Part shown: piece by piece, positions 8,326 through 17,356 of the stretch | Layout of the letters: each line of letters opens with the position of its first letter | Position numbering within the stretch: the first letter of the stretch is position 1 | Assembly (NCBI GenBank): GCA_009789175.1 | Contig: CP046866.1 | Coordinates: forward strand, 3,224,001 to 3,288,000 | Length of the DNA stretch: 64,000 nt | Reading direction: 5' to 3' | Source: Salinibaculum litoreum | GTDB taxonomy: Archaea > Halobacteriota > Halobacteria > Halobacteriales > Haloarculaceae | Made by a program: the position numbers and the translations under genes | The notes under the pieces: generated by a model | What the model was told of the DNA's origin: nothing | Seen by the model: the letters and a program-made list of their open reading frames with translations, nothing else | Databases searched by the model: none

Positions 8326-9030
8326 ATGTTCGATGACCTCATCGAGGAGGCCCGAAAGCGACGAAAGCGCCTGGCCGTGTACACACAGACTCCGGAACAG
8401 AGACGCGAGGACCGGCTACGACTGTACGATGTCGATATCGAGTATCGACAGTTGCCGCCGGCAGGTCCAGCGCCGTTCGTCGCGATATACGACGGCGGGG
8501 ACTTCGCCGGTGCCATCGACCGCGAGGGGGTTGAGCAGTTACTCGCGCCGCCGGTCGTCAGACCGGGGTCGACGGAGGGCGTTTCGGAGGGCTACCGGGC
8601 GCTGTTCGATGTGCTTGCGCACACGCTCGTCACGACCCGCGACCGGAACCAGTTGCTCGCCGCCAGTCGGGAACTCGAAGACCGTGCTTTCCGTGTGGGA
8701 GCAGGGACGTTTCGAGCTAGCTTCCAGCGACTCTCCGCGTTCGAGACACAGGTCGACGCGTACAGACACCTCGCAAGCGGGACCGGCCTGGATATCCACA
8801 TCTACGGCGCTGGGGACTGGACACCTCCCGATATCGAGGGCATCACCTACCACCTCACGGACGACCCGGCCGTCACGCGCCACTGGGCGATTGCGTTCGA
8901 CGGCGGGGGCAACGACCAGCAGGCCTGTGGGCTGGCCGCTCGTGAGACCGATGGGGAGTACACCGGTTTCTGGACGTACGACCCCGACACTGTCGAGGAG
9001 ATTGCGACGACGCTGGACGCCGTGGATTAG
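8326..9030 (+). CDS. DICT-domain sensory protein
   Basis: A 234-residue soluble protein that resembles the DICT sensory domain found with diguanylate cyclases and two-component proteins. In haloarchaea such proteins stand alone and are presumed to sense a small ligand or light. The N-terminus FDDLIEEARKRRKRLAVYT is typical, followed by a central helical block and a C-terminal WTYDPDTVEEI segment. The frame is open to 7915 but overlaps the DUF7344 gene, so ATG 8326 is chosen. It overlaps the convergent ATP-grasp gene by four bases with mutually overlapping stops (TTAG, 9027-9030). The neighbour DUF7344 protein is a plausible output partner. Confidence 0.72.
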   Translation: MFDDLIEEARKRRKRLAVYTQTPEQRREDRLRLYDVDIEYRQLPPAGPAPFVAIYDGGDFAGAIDREGVEQLLAPPVVRPGSTEGVSEGYRALFDVLAHTLVTTRDRNQLLAASRELEDRAFRVGAGTFRASFQRLSAFETQVDAYRHLASGTGLDIHIYGAGDWTPPDIEGITYHLTDDPAVTRHWAIAFDGGGNDQQACGLAARETDGEYTGFWTYDPDTVEEIATTLDAVD

Positions 9031-9890
9031 TCGCGGTCCGCGGTCGCCCGAATCAGCGCTGCCAGGTCGTCGTAGAAACCGTCTTCGTACTTCGTCGCCT
9101 CGTCGATGGTCGGCCGGGCGTTCGTCTCGTTGAGCACTGCACGGTCGTCTGTCACCAGCAAGTCGACGCCCAGAAACGGGATGTCCATCGCCGCCGCGGC
9201 CGACTCGACGAGGTCCCGGAGTTCGACAGGGAGGTCGACGCCTTCGGCCTGTGCCCCGCGGTGGACGTTGTGTTTCCACTGGCCCGCTTCGAGCGCGTCG
9301 TCGGGCAGGCGGCGCTCGACGGCTCCGACGTACTCGCCGTCGATACACATCGCCCGATAGTCCCGCGCGCCGGGCAGATACTCCTGGACGAGAAACGAGG
9401 CGTCGCCGACCGCGCGGTAGTCGTGGACCAAATCCAGATAGTCACAGATGCCCAGGAAGGAATCGAGGTCGCCGGCCTTGGCGACGCCGACGCCACGCGT
9501 GACGGCGTTTGGCTTGACGACGACCGGTGGGTCGAACTGCTCGAAGGCGGCCACGAGGTCGGACTCGTCGACGGGGTCGGAGACGACCACCGTTTCGGGC
9601 GTGGGCAGGCCGGCCCGTGAGAGACGGGCCAGCGTCTCGCCCTTGTGTCGGGAGCGCAGTATCGTTTCACGACCGTTGACCCAGGGAACGTCGAGGAGTT
9701 CGGAGGCGACGCCACCCTCCGCGAGTCGTGGCGGGAAGACGAAGCCAGCGTCGAACTCGCCGAGGTCGGCATCCAGTGGGATGGTCCGCTCGGCGGTGGG
9801 GACGTACTCGGCCTCGATACCTCGCTGTGCGAGGGGCGCTTGCATCCGCTCGTAGGTCTGCTTGTTTGTCGCCACTGCCAGCCGAAGCAT
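9027..9890 (-). CDS. RimK-family ATP-grasp ligase
   Basis: A 287-residue ATP-grasp enzyme of the RimK type, which would form an amide or peptide bond through an acyl-phosphate. Visible features are the N-terminal Rossmann-like part (LRLAVATNKQ), the ATP-binding PPVVVKPNAVTRGVGV (about residues 125-140), LVQEYLPGARDYR (about 167-179), and the metal-binding NETNARPTID near the C-terminus. The WKHNVHRGAQAEGV segment is the usual RimK-family loop. A TATA-like CTTTTGTAAC lies about 25 bases upstream. It is monocistronic and convergent with the DICT gene. Its substrate cannot be told; known relatives modify ribosomal protein S6, the lysine carrier LysW, or coenzyme F420. Confidence 0.85.
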   Translation of the reverse strand: MLRLAVATNKQTYERMQAPLAQRGIEAEYVPTAERTIPLDADLGEFDAGFVFPPRLAEGGVASELLDVPWVNGRETILRSRHKGETLARLSRAGLPTPETVVVSDPVDESDLVAAFEQFDPPVVVKPNAVTRGVGVAKAGDLDSFLGICDYLDLVHDYRAVGDASFLVQEYLPGARDYRAMCIDGEYVGAVERRLPDDALEAGQWKHNVHRGAQAEGVDLPVELRDLVESAAAAMDIPFLGVDLLVTDDRAVLNETNARPTIDEATKYEDGFYDDLAALIRATADRD

Positions 9891-10171
9891 TACCGCCTCA
9901 TTCGGCTACAGCGTTACAAAAGCCGCGGTCAGTACGTGTCACGGGGCAGTCTGCGGAGCCGACTCTACAGTCGCGTGGCCGTACCCGCCTGACTCGTTAT
10001 CTCCACCCGGGCGCAGCGAGGCCAGTCGCTTCGTGGTCTGTTGTCCGGTACGCCTCTGCAGTGTGTCACACGGGTTTGGGCGTGTGTGGCACTCGCGGTG
10101 GGTCGAAAGAGCGGGGGTGTGGTTTCGTCGTGTCGAGACGGCTCGGCCGTCTCGTAGCCCCGAAAAAGCAG
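9891..10171. other. Intergenic stretch upstream of ATP-grasp gene and downstream of L10e
   Basis: This 281-base stretch holds the promoter of the ATP-grasp gene at its left end (TATA-like element near 9914-9922) and the 3' side of the L10e gene at its right end. Reading frames across it are basic shadows with no start signals. No repeat or RNA gene is seen. Confidence 0.5.
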
Positions 10172-10702
10172 TTACGCGATGAGCTCTTCTTCGCCGCGCT
10201 CGATCTTGATGCGGCAGGACGGCGTAATCTTGTTGTAGGCGCGGCGGTAGGCCTCTTTGACTGCCTCGGCCTGGTCGACATCGCAGTAGGCGGTAAAGAG
10301 ACGCTCGCCAGCCTGGATTCGGGCGGCGGTGCCGACGATTTTCCCGAACGCCTGGCGCATCCCGTCGGAGACACGGTCGGCCCCGGCACCGGTCGCCTGC
10401 TTGTTCTCACGCAGGACCTGGTGTGGGAACTTCCGGAGAATCATCTTGTAGTTGTTCTCGCCGAGTTCCTGGATGAGATAGCGGTTCGCGGAAAGGCGGG
10501 ATGCCTCCAGGGAGCCGTGGCGAAGCTGGACCGTCTCCTCGACGACCAGCGAAATCTGGACAGGGTAGTCCTCGGGCTCTTTGTGCTTGTCGCCCATCTT
10601 GTGCTGTGCAATCTTCGAGCCGGGAATGCCCGTGATGTACTCGCGTCGCGTGTACGCGGGCTTGTCGATGTCCCGGTACATCGAGGCAGGCTTGTCGGAC
10701 AT
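10172..10702 (-). CDS. rpl10e: 50S ribosomal protein L10e (uL16)
   Basis: A 176-residue archaeal large-subunit protein equivalent to bacterial L16, located near the peptidyl-transferase centre and the 5S rRNA. The N-terminal [25 protein letters not shown] and the [27 protein letters not shown] block are characteristic. Basic residues cluster in the N-terminal half, unlike most proteins in this window, as expected for rRNA binding. A TATA box (read on the minus strand, about 10730-10738) lies about 30 bases before ATG 10702. No other ribosomal protein genes are adjacent, so it is a single-gene unit. Confidence 0.95.
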   Translation of the reverse strand: MSDKPASMYRDIDKPAYTRREYITGIPGSKIAQHKMGDKHKEPEDYPVQISLVVEETVQLRHGSLEASRLSANRYLIQELGENNYKMILRKFPHQVLRENKQATGAGADRVSDGMRQAFGKIVGTAARIQAGERLFTAYCDVDQAEAVKEAYRRAYNKITPSCRIKIERGEEELIA

Positions 10703-10850
10703 GGTCTTGGCAAATTCGAAGCCGACAGCGTAGATAAAGCCTTTGAAGCGTTCCCGGTGCAGTGTGGGAATAACTCACGCAACGTGATGGCGTTTCTGAC
10801 TCGGAAACTAGACCTCACCGTATTTAGTCGTATCACGCAAAGGTGGCAGT

Positions 10851-11672
10851 ATGCAACGCCGTGCTCTCCTCACTGGTATCGGGGCGACGCTTGCTGCCGG
10901 TTCGGCCGGCTGTCTCAGCGCCGTCCTCGGGACGACTGTCACAGAGTCCTTCGAGAACAGCTACGACATCGCCGAGGGAACGCCGCTGGTCATCACCAAC
11001 CGGAACGGACCGGTGACTGTCGAGGACACGGACGGGGAGCAACTCGTCGTCTCCGGCGAGAAGGAAGCGAGTTCTGACTCTGCGCTCGACGATATCAGCG
11101 TCGACCTGACCAAAGGCGAGCAATCCACCGTCGACGTGACTTTCTCGACGGATTCGGAGTTCGAGAGTCAGCGAGTCGACCTCGCGGTCGAAGTGCCCGA
11201 CGGTGTCCCCGTTCAGCGAGCCGAGACGGCAAACGGCGACACGACGGTCCGAGATGTTCGCGGTGACATCGAGGCGACGACGAGCAACGGCGACGTCACG
11301 GTCACCGATGTCGACGGTGTGGTTCGCTGTGAGACCTCAAACGGTGACGTTCAGGTCCGGGGGGCGACGGGCGTGACTGAGGCGCGCACCTCCAACGGCC
11401 TCGTGGATGCGGAGTTGCTGTCGATTGATGACGACGTGACCTGTGCGTCCTCGAACGGGACGGTGACGGTCCGGGCCGGCCCAGATGTGGCCTGTGCGTA
11501 CGTCCTCACGACGAGCAATGGGTCGGCGAGTGTCGAGGACCTCCAACACACGACCGTCGAGTCCGACCGCGGGTCCCTGGAGGGGCGGCTCCGGGGCGGC
11601 ACGGAACCGACCCTGCGACTGGAGTCCACCAACGGCGACGTGACACTGCGGGCCGTTGAGAGCGAGGAGTGA
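10851..11672 (+). CDS. Tat-exported lipoprotein with DUF4097 beta-helix
   Basis: A 273-residue surface lipoprotein of unknown function. It has twin arginines at residues 3-4, a hydrophobic stretch and a lipobox GSAGC with the lipidated Cys21, so it should be exported folded by Tat and anchored in the membrane. From about residue 45 the chain is built of short repeats of the type SNGDVTV, typical of DUF4097 putative adhesin domains that fold as a right-handed beta-helix. A TATA box (TATTTAG, about 10821-10827) supports ATG 10851. It is divergent from L10e and is not part of an obvious operon. Confidence 0.85.
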   Translation: MQRRALLTGIGATLAAGSAGCLSAVLGTTVTESFENSYDIAEGTPLVITNRNGPVTVEDTDGEQLVVSGEKEASSDSALDDISVDLTKGEQSTVDVTFSTDSEFESQRVDLAVEVPDGVPVQRAETANGDTTVRDVRGDIEATTSNGDVTVTDVDGVVRCETSNGDVQVRGATGVTEARTSNGLVDAELLSIDDDVTCASSNGTVTVRAGPDVACAYVLTTSNGSASVEDLQHTTVESDRGSLEGRLRGGTEPTLRLESTNGDVTLRAVESEE

Positions 11673-11779
11673 GGGCCACGAGCGTCGCGTCTCGGGTCGG
11701 CTCATTCCGCTTCCGTCCCCCGGTTACACCGACGTAATCGCACGCCGGGTTTATCTTGGTGGCGACCCTGTCTACGGTC

Positions 11780-12778
11780 ATGAACATGCTCGTCGACGGC
11801 GAGTGGCGGACAGACGCCTACGAATCAACGAACGAGGACGGGGAATTCGACCGACAGGAGACGGCGTTTCGGGACTCGATTCGTGACGACCCGGAAGCGC
11901 GCTTCCAGCCCGAAGCCGGCCGCTATCACCTCTATGTCTGCCGGGCCTGTCCGTGGGCACACCGGACGCTGCTCGTGCGGTCGTTGAAGGGACTGGAGGA
12001 TGCCATCACGGTCGATTACGTCGACCCCTACCGCGGCGAGGACGGCTGGCAGTTCACCCCCGAGAAGGAAGGCTGTACGCCGGACACCGTCAACGACAGC
12101 GACTACCTCCGGGAAGTGTACCAGGCCGCCGACCCCGACATGACCGGCCGCGTGACCGTTCCCGTCCTCTGGGACAAACAGGAGGAGACCATCGTCAACA
12201 ACGAGTCCGAGGAAATCATCCGGATGCTCGACACCGAATGCGACAGCATCGCAACCCGCGACGTGGACCTCTATCCCGAGGGCTACCAGGAGGACATCGA
12301 CCGCATCATCGACGAGATATACGACCCCATCAACAACGGCGTCTATCGGGCGGGCTTCGCCAAGAGCCAGGGCGCCTACGACGACGCTATCGACGACCTG
12401 TTTGGGGCACTCGACCACTGGGACGAGGTGCTGGCCGACCAGCGATATCTCGCCGGCGACCGGCTGACCGAGGCGGACATCTGTCTGTTCACCACGCTCG
12501 TCCGCTTCGACCAGGTCTATCACACCCACTTCATGTGCAACGTCCAGCACATCCACGAATACGACAACCTCTGGCCGTACCTGCGTGACCTGTATCAGAC
12601 GCCCGGCGTCGGGAAGACGGTGAACATGGACCACATCAAGGAACACTACTACACGACCCACCCCGACGTGACGCCCTCGCGTATCGTCGCCCGCGGCCCG
12701 GACCTCGACTTCGAGGCTGACCACGACCGCGATGACCTTCCGGGAAAACCACCCGAGGCACTGCTCGCGACGCAGTAA
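11780..12778 (+). CDS. Glutathionyl-hydroquinone reductase-like (YqjG/ECM4) transferase
   Basis: A 332-residue omega-type glutathione S-transferase relative. Bacterial homologues reduce glutathionyl-hydroquinones using a cysteine; here the motif CRACPWAHR (residues 54-62) carries the catalytic Cys57. The N-terminal thioredoxin-like part reaches about residue 170, including VPVLWD near 136 and NNESEEIIRML near 147, and a helical C-terminal domain follows. Start choice: a TATA box (GGTTTATCTT, about 11746-11755) lies 25-30 bases before ATG 11780, so the upstream ATG 11756, inside the promoter, is rejected. Haloarchaea lack glutathione and use gamma-glutamylcysteine, so the true thiol substrate is uncertain. 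Confidence 0.88.
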   Translation: MNMLVDGEWRTDAYESTNEDGEFDRQETAFRDSIRDDPEARFQPEAGRYHLYVCRACPWAHRTLLVRSLKGLEDAITVDYVDPYRGEDGWQFTPEKEGCTPDTVNDSDYLREVYQAADPDMTGRVTVPVLWDKQEETIVNNESEEIIRMLDTECDSIATRDVDLYPEGYQEDIDRIIDEIYDPINNGVYRAGFAKSQGAYDDAIDDLFGALDHWDEVLADQRYLAGDRLTEADICLFTTLVRFDQVYHTHFMCNVQHIHEYDNLWPYLRDLYQTPGVGKTVNMDHIKEHYYTTHPDVTPSRIVARGPDLDFEADHDRDDLPGKPPEALLATQ

Positions 12779-12842
12779 CGCCGCTGCATGTCGACACGGA
12801 GAGCGGTCCGTTTTCGCGATTGAAGACTGTACTCTCAGGGAC

Positions 12843-13547
12843 CTACTCAAGATGGGCCGCGACGCGCTCGCGGTCCGCTGGCGTGTTGACGTTACAGCAC
12901 CAGCCCTCGAATCGAACCGTCTCGACGTGTCGCCCGGCCTGTATCAGGAGGTCGATAGCGTCGGTGAGTTCGTACTCCCCGGTGTGGGCCGGCGTGACGA
13001 GTCGACAGGCCGGGAAGAGAGCCTCCGAGAAGACATGGAACCCACGCGGGACGAGCCGGGAGGGCGGCTCCGACGGTTTCTCGACCATCCCGACGATGTC
13101 GCCGTCCTCAACGGCAAAGACGCCGGCCTCCGCCGCGCGCTCCCGGGAGACCTCGTCGACGAGCGTCGTCGCGTCGGCGTCCGTCTCGCGGTGGCGTGTG
13201 ACGACTGGCCCCAGGTCCGCGTCGAAGACGTTGTCCCCGTTCAACACGACCACGTCATCCGAGACCAGCCCCTCGGCCTGCAATATCGCATCCGCCAGCC
13301 CTCGCCGTTCCGGCTGCTCGACGTATCGTAAATCGATACCTTCGAAGGAATCACCATAGTGATTCCGTATCTGGTCGCCGCGGTAGCCGACGACGACCAC
13401 GGCCTCATCGACGGGGAGGTCTGTGAGCGTCCCGAAGACGTGTGAGAGCAGGGGCTTGCCGGCAACCTCGACGAGTCCTTTCGGCTGCTCGTCGGTCAGA
13501 GGGCGGAGTCGCGTGCCCTCGCCCGCCGCGGGGACGATAGCGTGCAC
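12843..13547 (-). CDS. Sugar-1-phosphate nucleotidyltransferase
   Basis: A 234-residue enzyme that should join a sugar-1-phosphate to a nucleoside triphosphate, giving an activated sugar for glycan synthesis. The signature GEGTRLRPLT with PKGL follows the start, and the active-site Asp lies in VVLNGDNVFDADL. EKPSEPPS near residue 150 and GEYELTD near 190 are family positions. The length matches glucose-1-phosphate uridylyl- or thymidylyltransferases without the left-handed beta-helix. The start is GTG 13547 (VHAIVPAAGEGTR), supported by a TTTTTG box 23-30 bases upstream; the longer ORF to 13685 overlaps the next gene. Haloarchaeal AglF-like enzymes in protein N-glycosylation are the closest idea. 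Confidence 0.85.
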   Translation of the reverse strand: MHAIVPAAGEGTRLRPLTDEQPKGLVEVAGKPLLSHVFGTLTDLPVDEAVVVVGYRGDQIRNHYGDSFEGIDLRYVEQPERRGLADAILQAEGLVSDDVVVLNGDNVFDADLGPVVTRHRETDADATTLVDEVSRERAAEAGVFAVEDGDIVGMVEKPSEPPSRLVPRGFHVFSEALFPACRLVTPAHTGEYELTDAIDLLIQAGRHVETVRFEGWCCNVNTPADRERVAAHLE

Positions 13548-13638
13548 GGATGGCCGTTGGGATGGTGCAGGCAAAAACGCGACGACGAAACGCCGCCGCG
13601 CACGAGAATTATACGCCCTGGAGCCGTATGCCCCGGCG

Positions 13639-13806
13639 ATGAGCGAGGACGACCTGTACTGTGAGACCTGCGAGCGGGCAGTCACGCGGACAGGCGCGAC
13701 CCGGACGGCGACCTACGGGGACCTCGATACGGACACCTGGCAGACGCTTTGCTGTCCGGACTGCGGGTCGCGGCTGAAGACGGTCTTCGTCGGCGATGAG
13801 CCGTGA
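13639..13806 (+). CDS. Small zinc-ribbon protein (55 aa)
   Basis: A 55-residue protein with two CxxC knuckles, CETC at residues 8-11 and CPDC at 39-42 (preceded by another Cys), giving a four-cysteine zinc ribbon. A TATA box (AATTATAC, about 13608-13615) lies 25-30 bases before ATG 13639, which supports a leaderless start and rejects the longer frame from 13423. It is divergent from the nucleotidyltransferase gene. Such mini zinc-finger proteins are common in haloarchaea, and a few are regulators; this one has no known role. Confidence 0.72.
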   Translation: MSEDDLYCETCERAVTRTGATRTATYGDLDTDTWQTLCCPDCGSRLKTVFVGDEP

Positions 13807-13945
13807 CGGCCGTCTCAGGTCAGCCGAAATCACACAGCACCGGGTGCAGCCATCGGCCCACAGACCCTCTACACATGACTGAGGATGGTGTCGACCCGGG
13901 TGTGTCTGACGGGGGATATTTATCGGGCCAGCCGTAGGCCTAGTC

Positions 13946-14683
13946 ATGGCCGATGAGCTGTCCCTCGGGGTCGACTGGAGTTCGGGGTCGTGGTTCTGTG
14001 TTGCCTTCGACGACTCCGGATTCGACCACGCCGGCGTCTTCGAGGAAATCGGCGCGCTCTGGGCCCGCTACGAAGACGTCGCCGAGCGTGTCTTCGTGGA
14101 TATGCCCATCGGACTCAAGGAGGAAGGCGAGGAAGGCCGGACGTGTGATGACCTCGCCAGGGATGTGCTTGGCCGACTGAGCGCATCGGTGTTCACGCCG
14201 CCGGTCCGAGAGGCAACGCGCAAGCGCCGGTATCCGGCGGCAAGCCGGGTCAACGAACGCAAAAGCGGCCGGGGGCTCTCCAAGCAAGCGTTCGCCATCA
14301 GCGACGGTATCGCCGCTGTCGATGACCTGCTCCGGAACGTCCCCGAGGCCCGGGCTGCCTTCGTCGAATCCCACCCGGAGGTTTGCTTTCGGGCACTGGC
14401 TGGCCAACCACTGGAACACTCCAAGCGGAAAGCCGGTGGCTACGCCGAGCGGATGCGCGCGTTAGCGACCTTCGACCCCGACGCCCCGGCCGCAGTCCAG
14501 TCTGCCGCCGAGGCCGCCGGCGATGCCGAGGTTGCCGTCGACGACGTCCTGGATGCGACGGTGCTGGCGTATGCTGCCCGACCTGGGCCCGGCGAGATAT
14601 ACTCGCTGCCGGCGGACCCGCCGACTGATGCCAAGGGACTCCCGATGCAGATCGTCTACCGAGCCGACGAGCCGCTGGTCTGA
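13946..14683 (+). CDS. DUF429 family protein
   Basis: A 245-residue DUF429 protein, predicted to have an RNase H-like nuclease fold. The first strand carries the conserved Asp in LGVDWS (residue 9), and the FVDMPIGL segment near 49-56 gives a second acidic position. ESHPEVCFRALAG near 140 and DVLDATVLAYAAR near 199-211 are conserved family blocks, the latter with the last acidic residues. A TATA box (ATATTTATC, about 13917-13924) sits about 25 bases before ATG 13946. The biochemical function of DUF429 is not established. Confidence 0.85.
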   Translation: MADELSLGVDWSSGSWFCVAFDDSGFDHAGVFEEIGALWARYEDVAERVFVDMPIGLKEEGEEGRTCDDLARDVLGRLSASVFTPPVREATRKRRYPAASRVNERKSGRGLSKQAFAISDGIAAVDDLLRNVPEARAAFVESHPEVCFRALAGQPLEHSKRKAGGYAERMRALATFDPDAPAAVQSAAEAAGDAEVAVDDVLDATVLAYAARPGPGEIYSLPADPPTDAKGLPMQIVYRADEPLV

Positions 14684-14769
14684 GACCGCCAGCAGAGCAG
14701 GGGTCGGTTATTCTCACAACAAAAGAACACGAACGGATATTAATACCCGGCCGCACACACAGTGGAAGT

Positions 14770-17292
14770 ATGACGGGGGACATGATAACGGGGTTTTTCG
14801 ATACGTATCCGGACGGGGTGGCCCTCCTCGATGTCGAAACGGGGACCGTGTTGCGGGCCAACGAGCGTTGCGGTGAACTTGCTGGATGTCCGACGAGTCA
14901 ACTGGCGGGAGAATCTCTGACAGCGCTTTCGCCGGACGACTGGACGCCGAGGAGTCCGGTCGGCGTATTACTCTCGCGGGCGCGCGATGGACGGGTGACG
15001 TTCGACTGGCGCATCGAGCGGCCTGACGGGACGTGTCTCGACTTGGAGTGTGCCATGCGGACGGTGGGGGACGGACAGGCAGTGGTCACGGTCCGGAAGC
15101 GACACTCCGGTGTCGTGTCCGAGGCTGACAACGACCGACAGGAACTGCTCAACGGCATGAACGATGCCGTGTTCGTCGTCGACTGGGAGGGCAATTACAT
15201 CGACGCCAACCGGGTCGCGACGGAGCGACTCGGCTACACGCGGGCGGAGTTACTCTCGATGGGGCCGGCAGACATCAGCCCGGCCGACCACGCCAGGCGC
15301 GTCGACGAACGACTCCAGGAACTCGAAGACAGCGAGACACTGGTGTTCGAGACGGTCCACGTGGCTGCCGACGGCACATCTCTCCCGGTCGAAATCAACG
15401 CCCGTCGCATCACGTACGGCGGAGAGCCGGCCGTCCTGAGTGTCGCCCGCGATATCACCGAGCGCAAGGAACGCGAGCGGCGACTGCGGACGTTCGAGCA
15501 GGCCGTCGAACACGCCGGTCACGCCATCTACATCACTGACACCGACGGAACCATCGAATACGTCAACCCCGCCTTCGAAGAGATGACGGGGTACGACAGC
15601 GACCAGGCACTCGGGCAGACGCCCTCGATTCTCAGCACCGGCGAAAACGACGAGACCTACTACGCCGCCCTCTGGGAGACGGTACTCGACGGTGAGGTCT
15701 GGCAGGAACGCATCGAGAACGAACGCGCTGATGGAACGCGGTACGTCGCGGACCAGACCATCGCACCCATCCAGGTCGACAGCAACAGCCCGGCCCGGCC
15801 GGACAGTCGGACGGGGGCGGGTGCCGACAGCGTCGTCAAGTTTGTCGCCATCCAGCAGGATGTTACCGAACAGTGCGAGCGCGAACTCGAACTCGAACGG
15901 TACCACCAGCTCATGGAGAACGTCCCTGTCGGCGTGTTCCGAAACACGCCGGGCATCGCCGGGACGTTCGAGGAGGTCAACCCCGCCATGGTCGAGATGT
16001 TCGATGCCGACGGGATGGAAGACCTGGTTGGTCGCCCTGTCGCGGAACTGTACCGGACGCCCTCCCAGCGGGAACTGTTCAGTCGCAAACTGGAACGTGA
16101 GGGGGTCGTCGTCGACGAGGAACTCAGACTGGAGACACTCGACGGGGAGACCTTCTGGGGAGCCGTGACGGCAGTCAAGTACGAAGTCGACGGCGACATC
16201 TACTACGACGGCATCATCCAGGACGTAACCGAGCGCCGGGAGAGCGAGCGTGAACTCCGCTTGCGGGAACAGCGGTTCCGGCGTCTCTTCGAGGACCACA
16301 ACGCGGCGATGTTGCTCATCGACCCCGAAACCGGGACAATCGAGCGGGCCAACGACGCTGCTGCCGACTTCTATGGCTACGACCGTGAGGAGCTGACCGT
16401 GATGAACGTCCACGACATCAATCAGCTCTCAGACGAGGAGGTCGCCGCCCGCAGACGGGAAGCCGACGAGGAGGAACAGAACCGCTTCATCTTCCCGCAC
16501 GAACTCGCTGACGGCGAAATCAGGCAAGTCGAAGTGGACACGACGCCGATACACACTGGGGATGGACGCCTCCTGTTTTCGATTATCCACGACGTGACCG
16601 AGCGCGAGCAGACCCGCGAACGGCTCGAACACCAGAACGAGCAGCTGGAGTTGCTAAATCGCGTCGTCCGACACGACATCCGCAACGACATGTCGGTCGT
16701 CCTCGGTCATGCGGAGATACTGGACGAGTACGTCGTCGACGACGGACAACAGTATCTCGATGCAGTACAGGAACACAGCGAGCACATCGTCGAGTTGACC
16801 AGGACTGCCAGGGAGTTGATGGAGACGCTCCTCGGTGAGGACGGTGCCGACCCCGGTGCAGTCGAACTCGAAGACGTGCTCCGTACGGAACTGAACGACG
16901 CTCGCGCCGCCTACGATGATGCGACGTTCACCGGTGGGGAGTCGTTGCCAGACGTCGACGTCTGTGGGAACGAACTCCTCTCGTCGGTGTTCCGGAATCT
17001 GTTGAACAATGCCATCCAGCACAACGACACGGACCACCCACAGGTATCAGTCGGGGTCGAGGACCGCGGGACAACCGTCGAGGTCACGGTTGCTGACAAC
17101 GGCCCGGGCGTCCCGGACGGACAGAAGGAGGCGATATTCGGCAAAGGGGAACACGGTATCAGGAGTTCGGGGACCGGGCTGGGGCTGTATCTCGTCTACA
17201 CGTTCGTCGACCAGTTCGGCGGTGACGTGTGGGTCACGGACAACGACCCCACGGGAGCGGTCTTCCACGTCGAACTCCCGAAAGCGAACTAG
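14770..17292 (+). CDS. Soluble histidine kinase with five PAS domains
   Basis: An 840-residue cytoplasmic sensor kinase. PAS-type domains lie at about 5-115, 125-235, 242-370, 377-495 and 503-620, each ending in the usual DVTER/DITER linker. The phospho-acceptor histidine is in RVVRHDIRND (about 631-640), the haloarchaeal HisKA form, followed by an HATPase domain with the N-box LLNNAIQHND (about 740), DNGPGVP and GTGLGLYLV. There is no transmembrane helix, so it senses an internal signal such as redox state, oxygen or a ligand. A TATA box (ATATTAATACC, about 14738-14747) precedes ATG 14770. No response regulator is adjacent, so its output is unknown. Confidence 0.92.
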   Translation: MTGDMITGFFDTYPDGVALLDVETGTVLRANERCGELAGCPTSQLAGESLTALSPDDWTPRSPVGVLLSRARDGRVTFDWRIERPDGTCLDLECAMRTVGDGQAVVTVRKRHSGVVSEADNDRQELLNGMNDAVFVVDWEGNYIDANRVATERLGYTRAELLSMGPADISPADHARRVDERLQELEDSETLVFETVHVAADGTSLPVEINARRITYGGEPAVLSVARDITERKERERRLRTFEQAVEHAGHAIYITDTDGTIEYVNPAFEEMTGYDSDQALGQTPSILSTGENDETYYAALWETVLDGEVWQERIENERADGTRYVADQTIAPIQVDSNSPARPDSRTGAGADSVVKFVAIQQDVTEQCERELELERYHQLMENVPVGVFRNTPGIAGTFEEVNPAMVEMFDADGMEDLVGRPVAELYRTPSQRELFSRKLEREGVVVDEELRLETLDGETFWGAVTAVKYEVDGDIYYDGIIQDVTERRESERELRLREQRFRRLFEDHNAAMLLIDPETGTIERANDAAADFYGYDREELTVMNVHDINQLSDEEVAARRREADEEEQNRFIFPHELADGEIRQVEVDTTPIHTGDGRLLFSIIHDVTEREQTRERLEHQNEQLELLNRVVRHDIRNDMSVVLGHAEILDEYVVDDGQQYLDAVQEHSEHIVELTRTARELMETLLGEDGADPGAVELEDVLRTELNDARAAYDDATFTGGESLPDVDVCGNELLSSVFRNLLNNAIQHNDTDHPQVSVGVEDRGTTVEVTVADNGPGVPDGQKEAIFGKGEHGIRSSGTGLGLYLVYTFVDQFGGDVWVTDNDPTGAVFHVELPKAN

Positions 17293-17356
17293 CGTTAGGC
17301 TGACCGGTGCTGTTGCTGGCCGGTAGCGTCGAAAGAATGGAAGACGTTGCTACGCC

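Noticed and set aside
10715-10740. GAAGCCGACAGCG upstream of L10e as a member of the repeat family
   Set aside because: Only a short core matches and it is not at a stop codon; judged coincidence.
15250-16413. 387-residue minus-strand ORF opposite the PAS kinase
   Set aside because: Antisense to a clear multi-PAS histidine kinase, with no family similarity.
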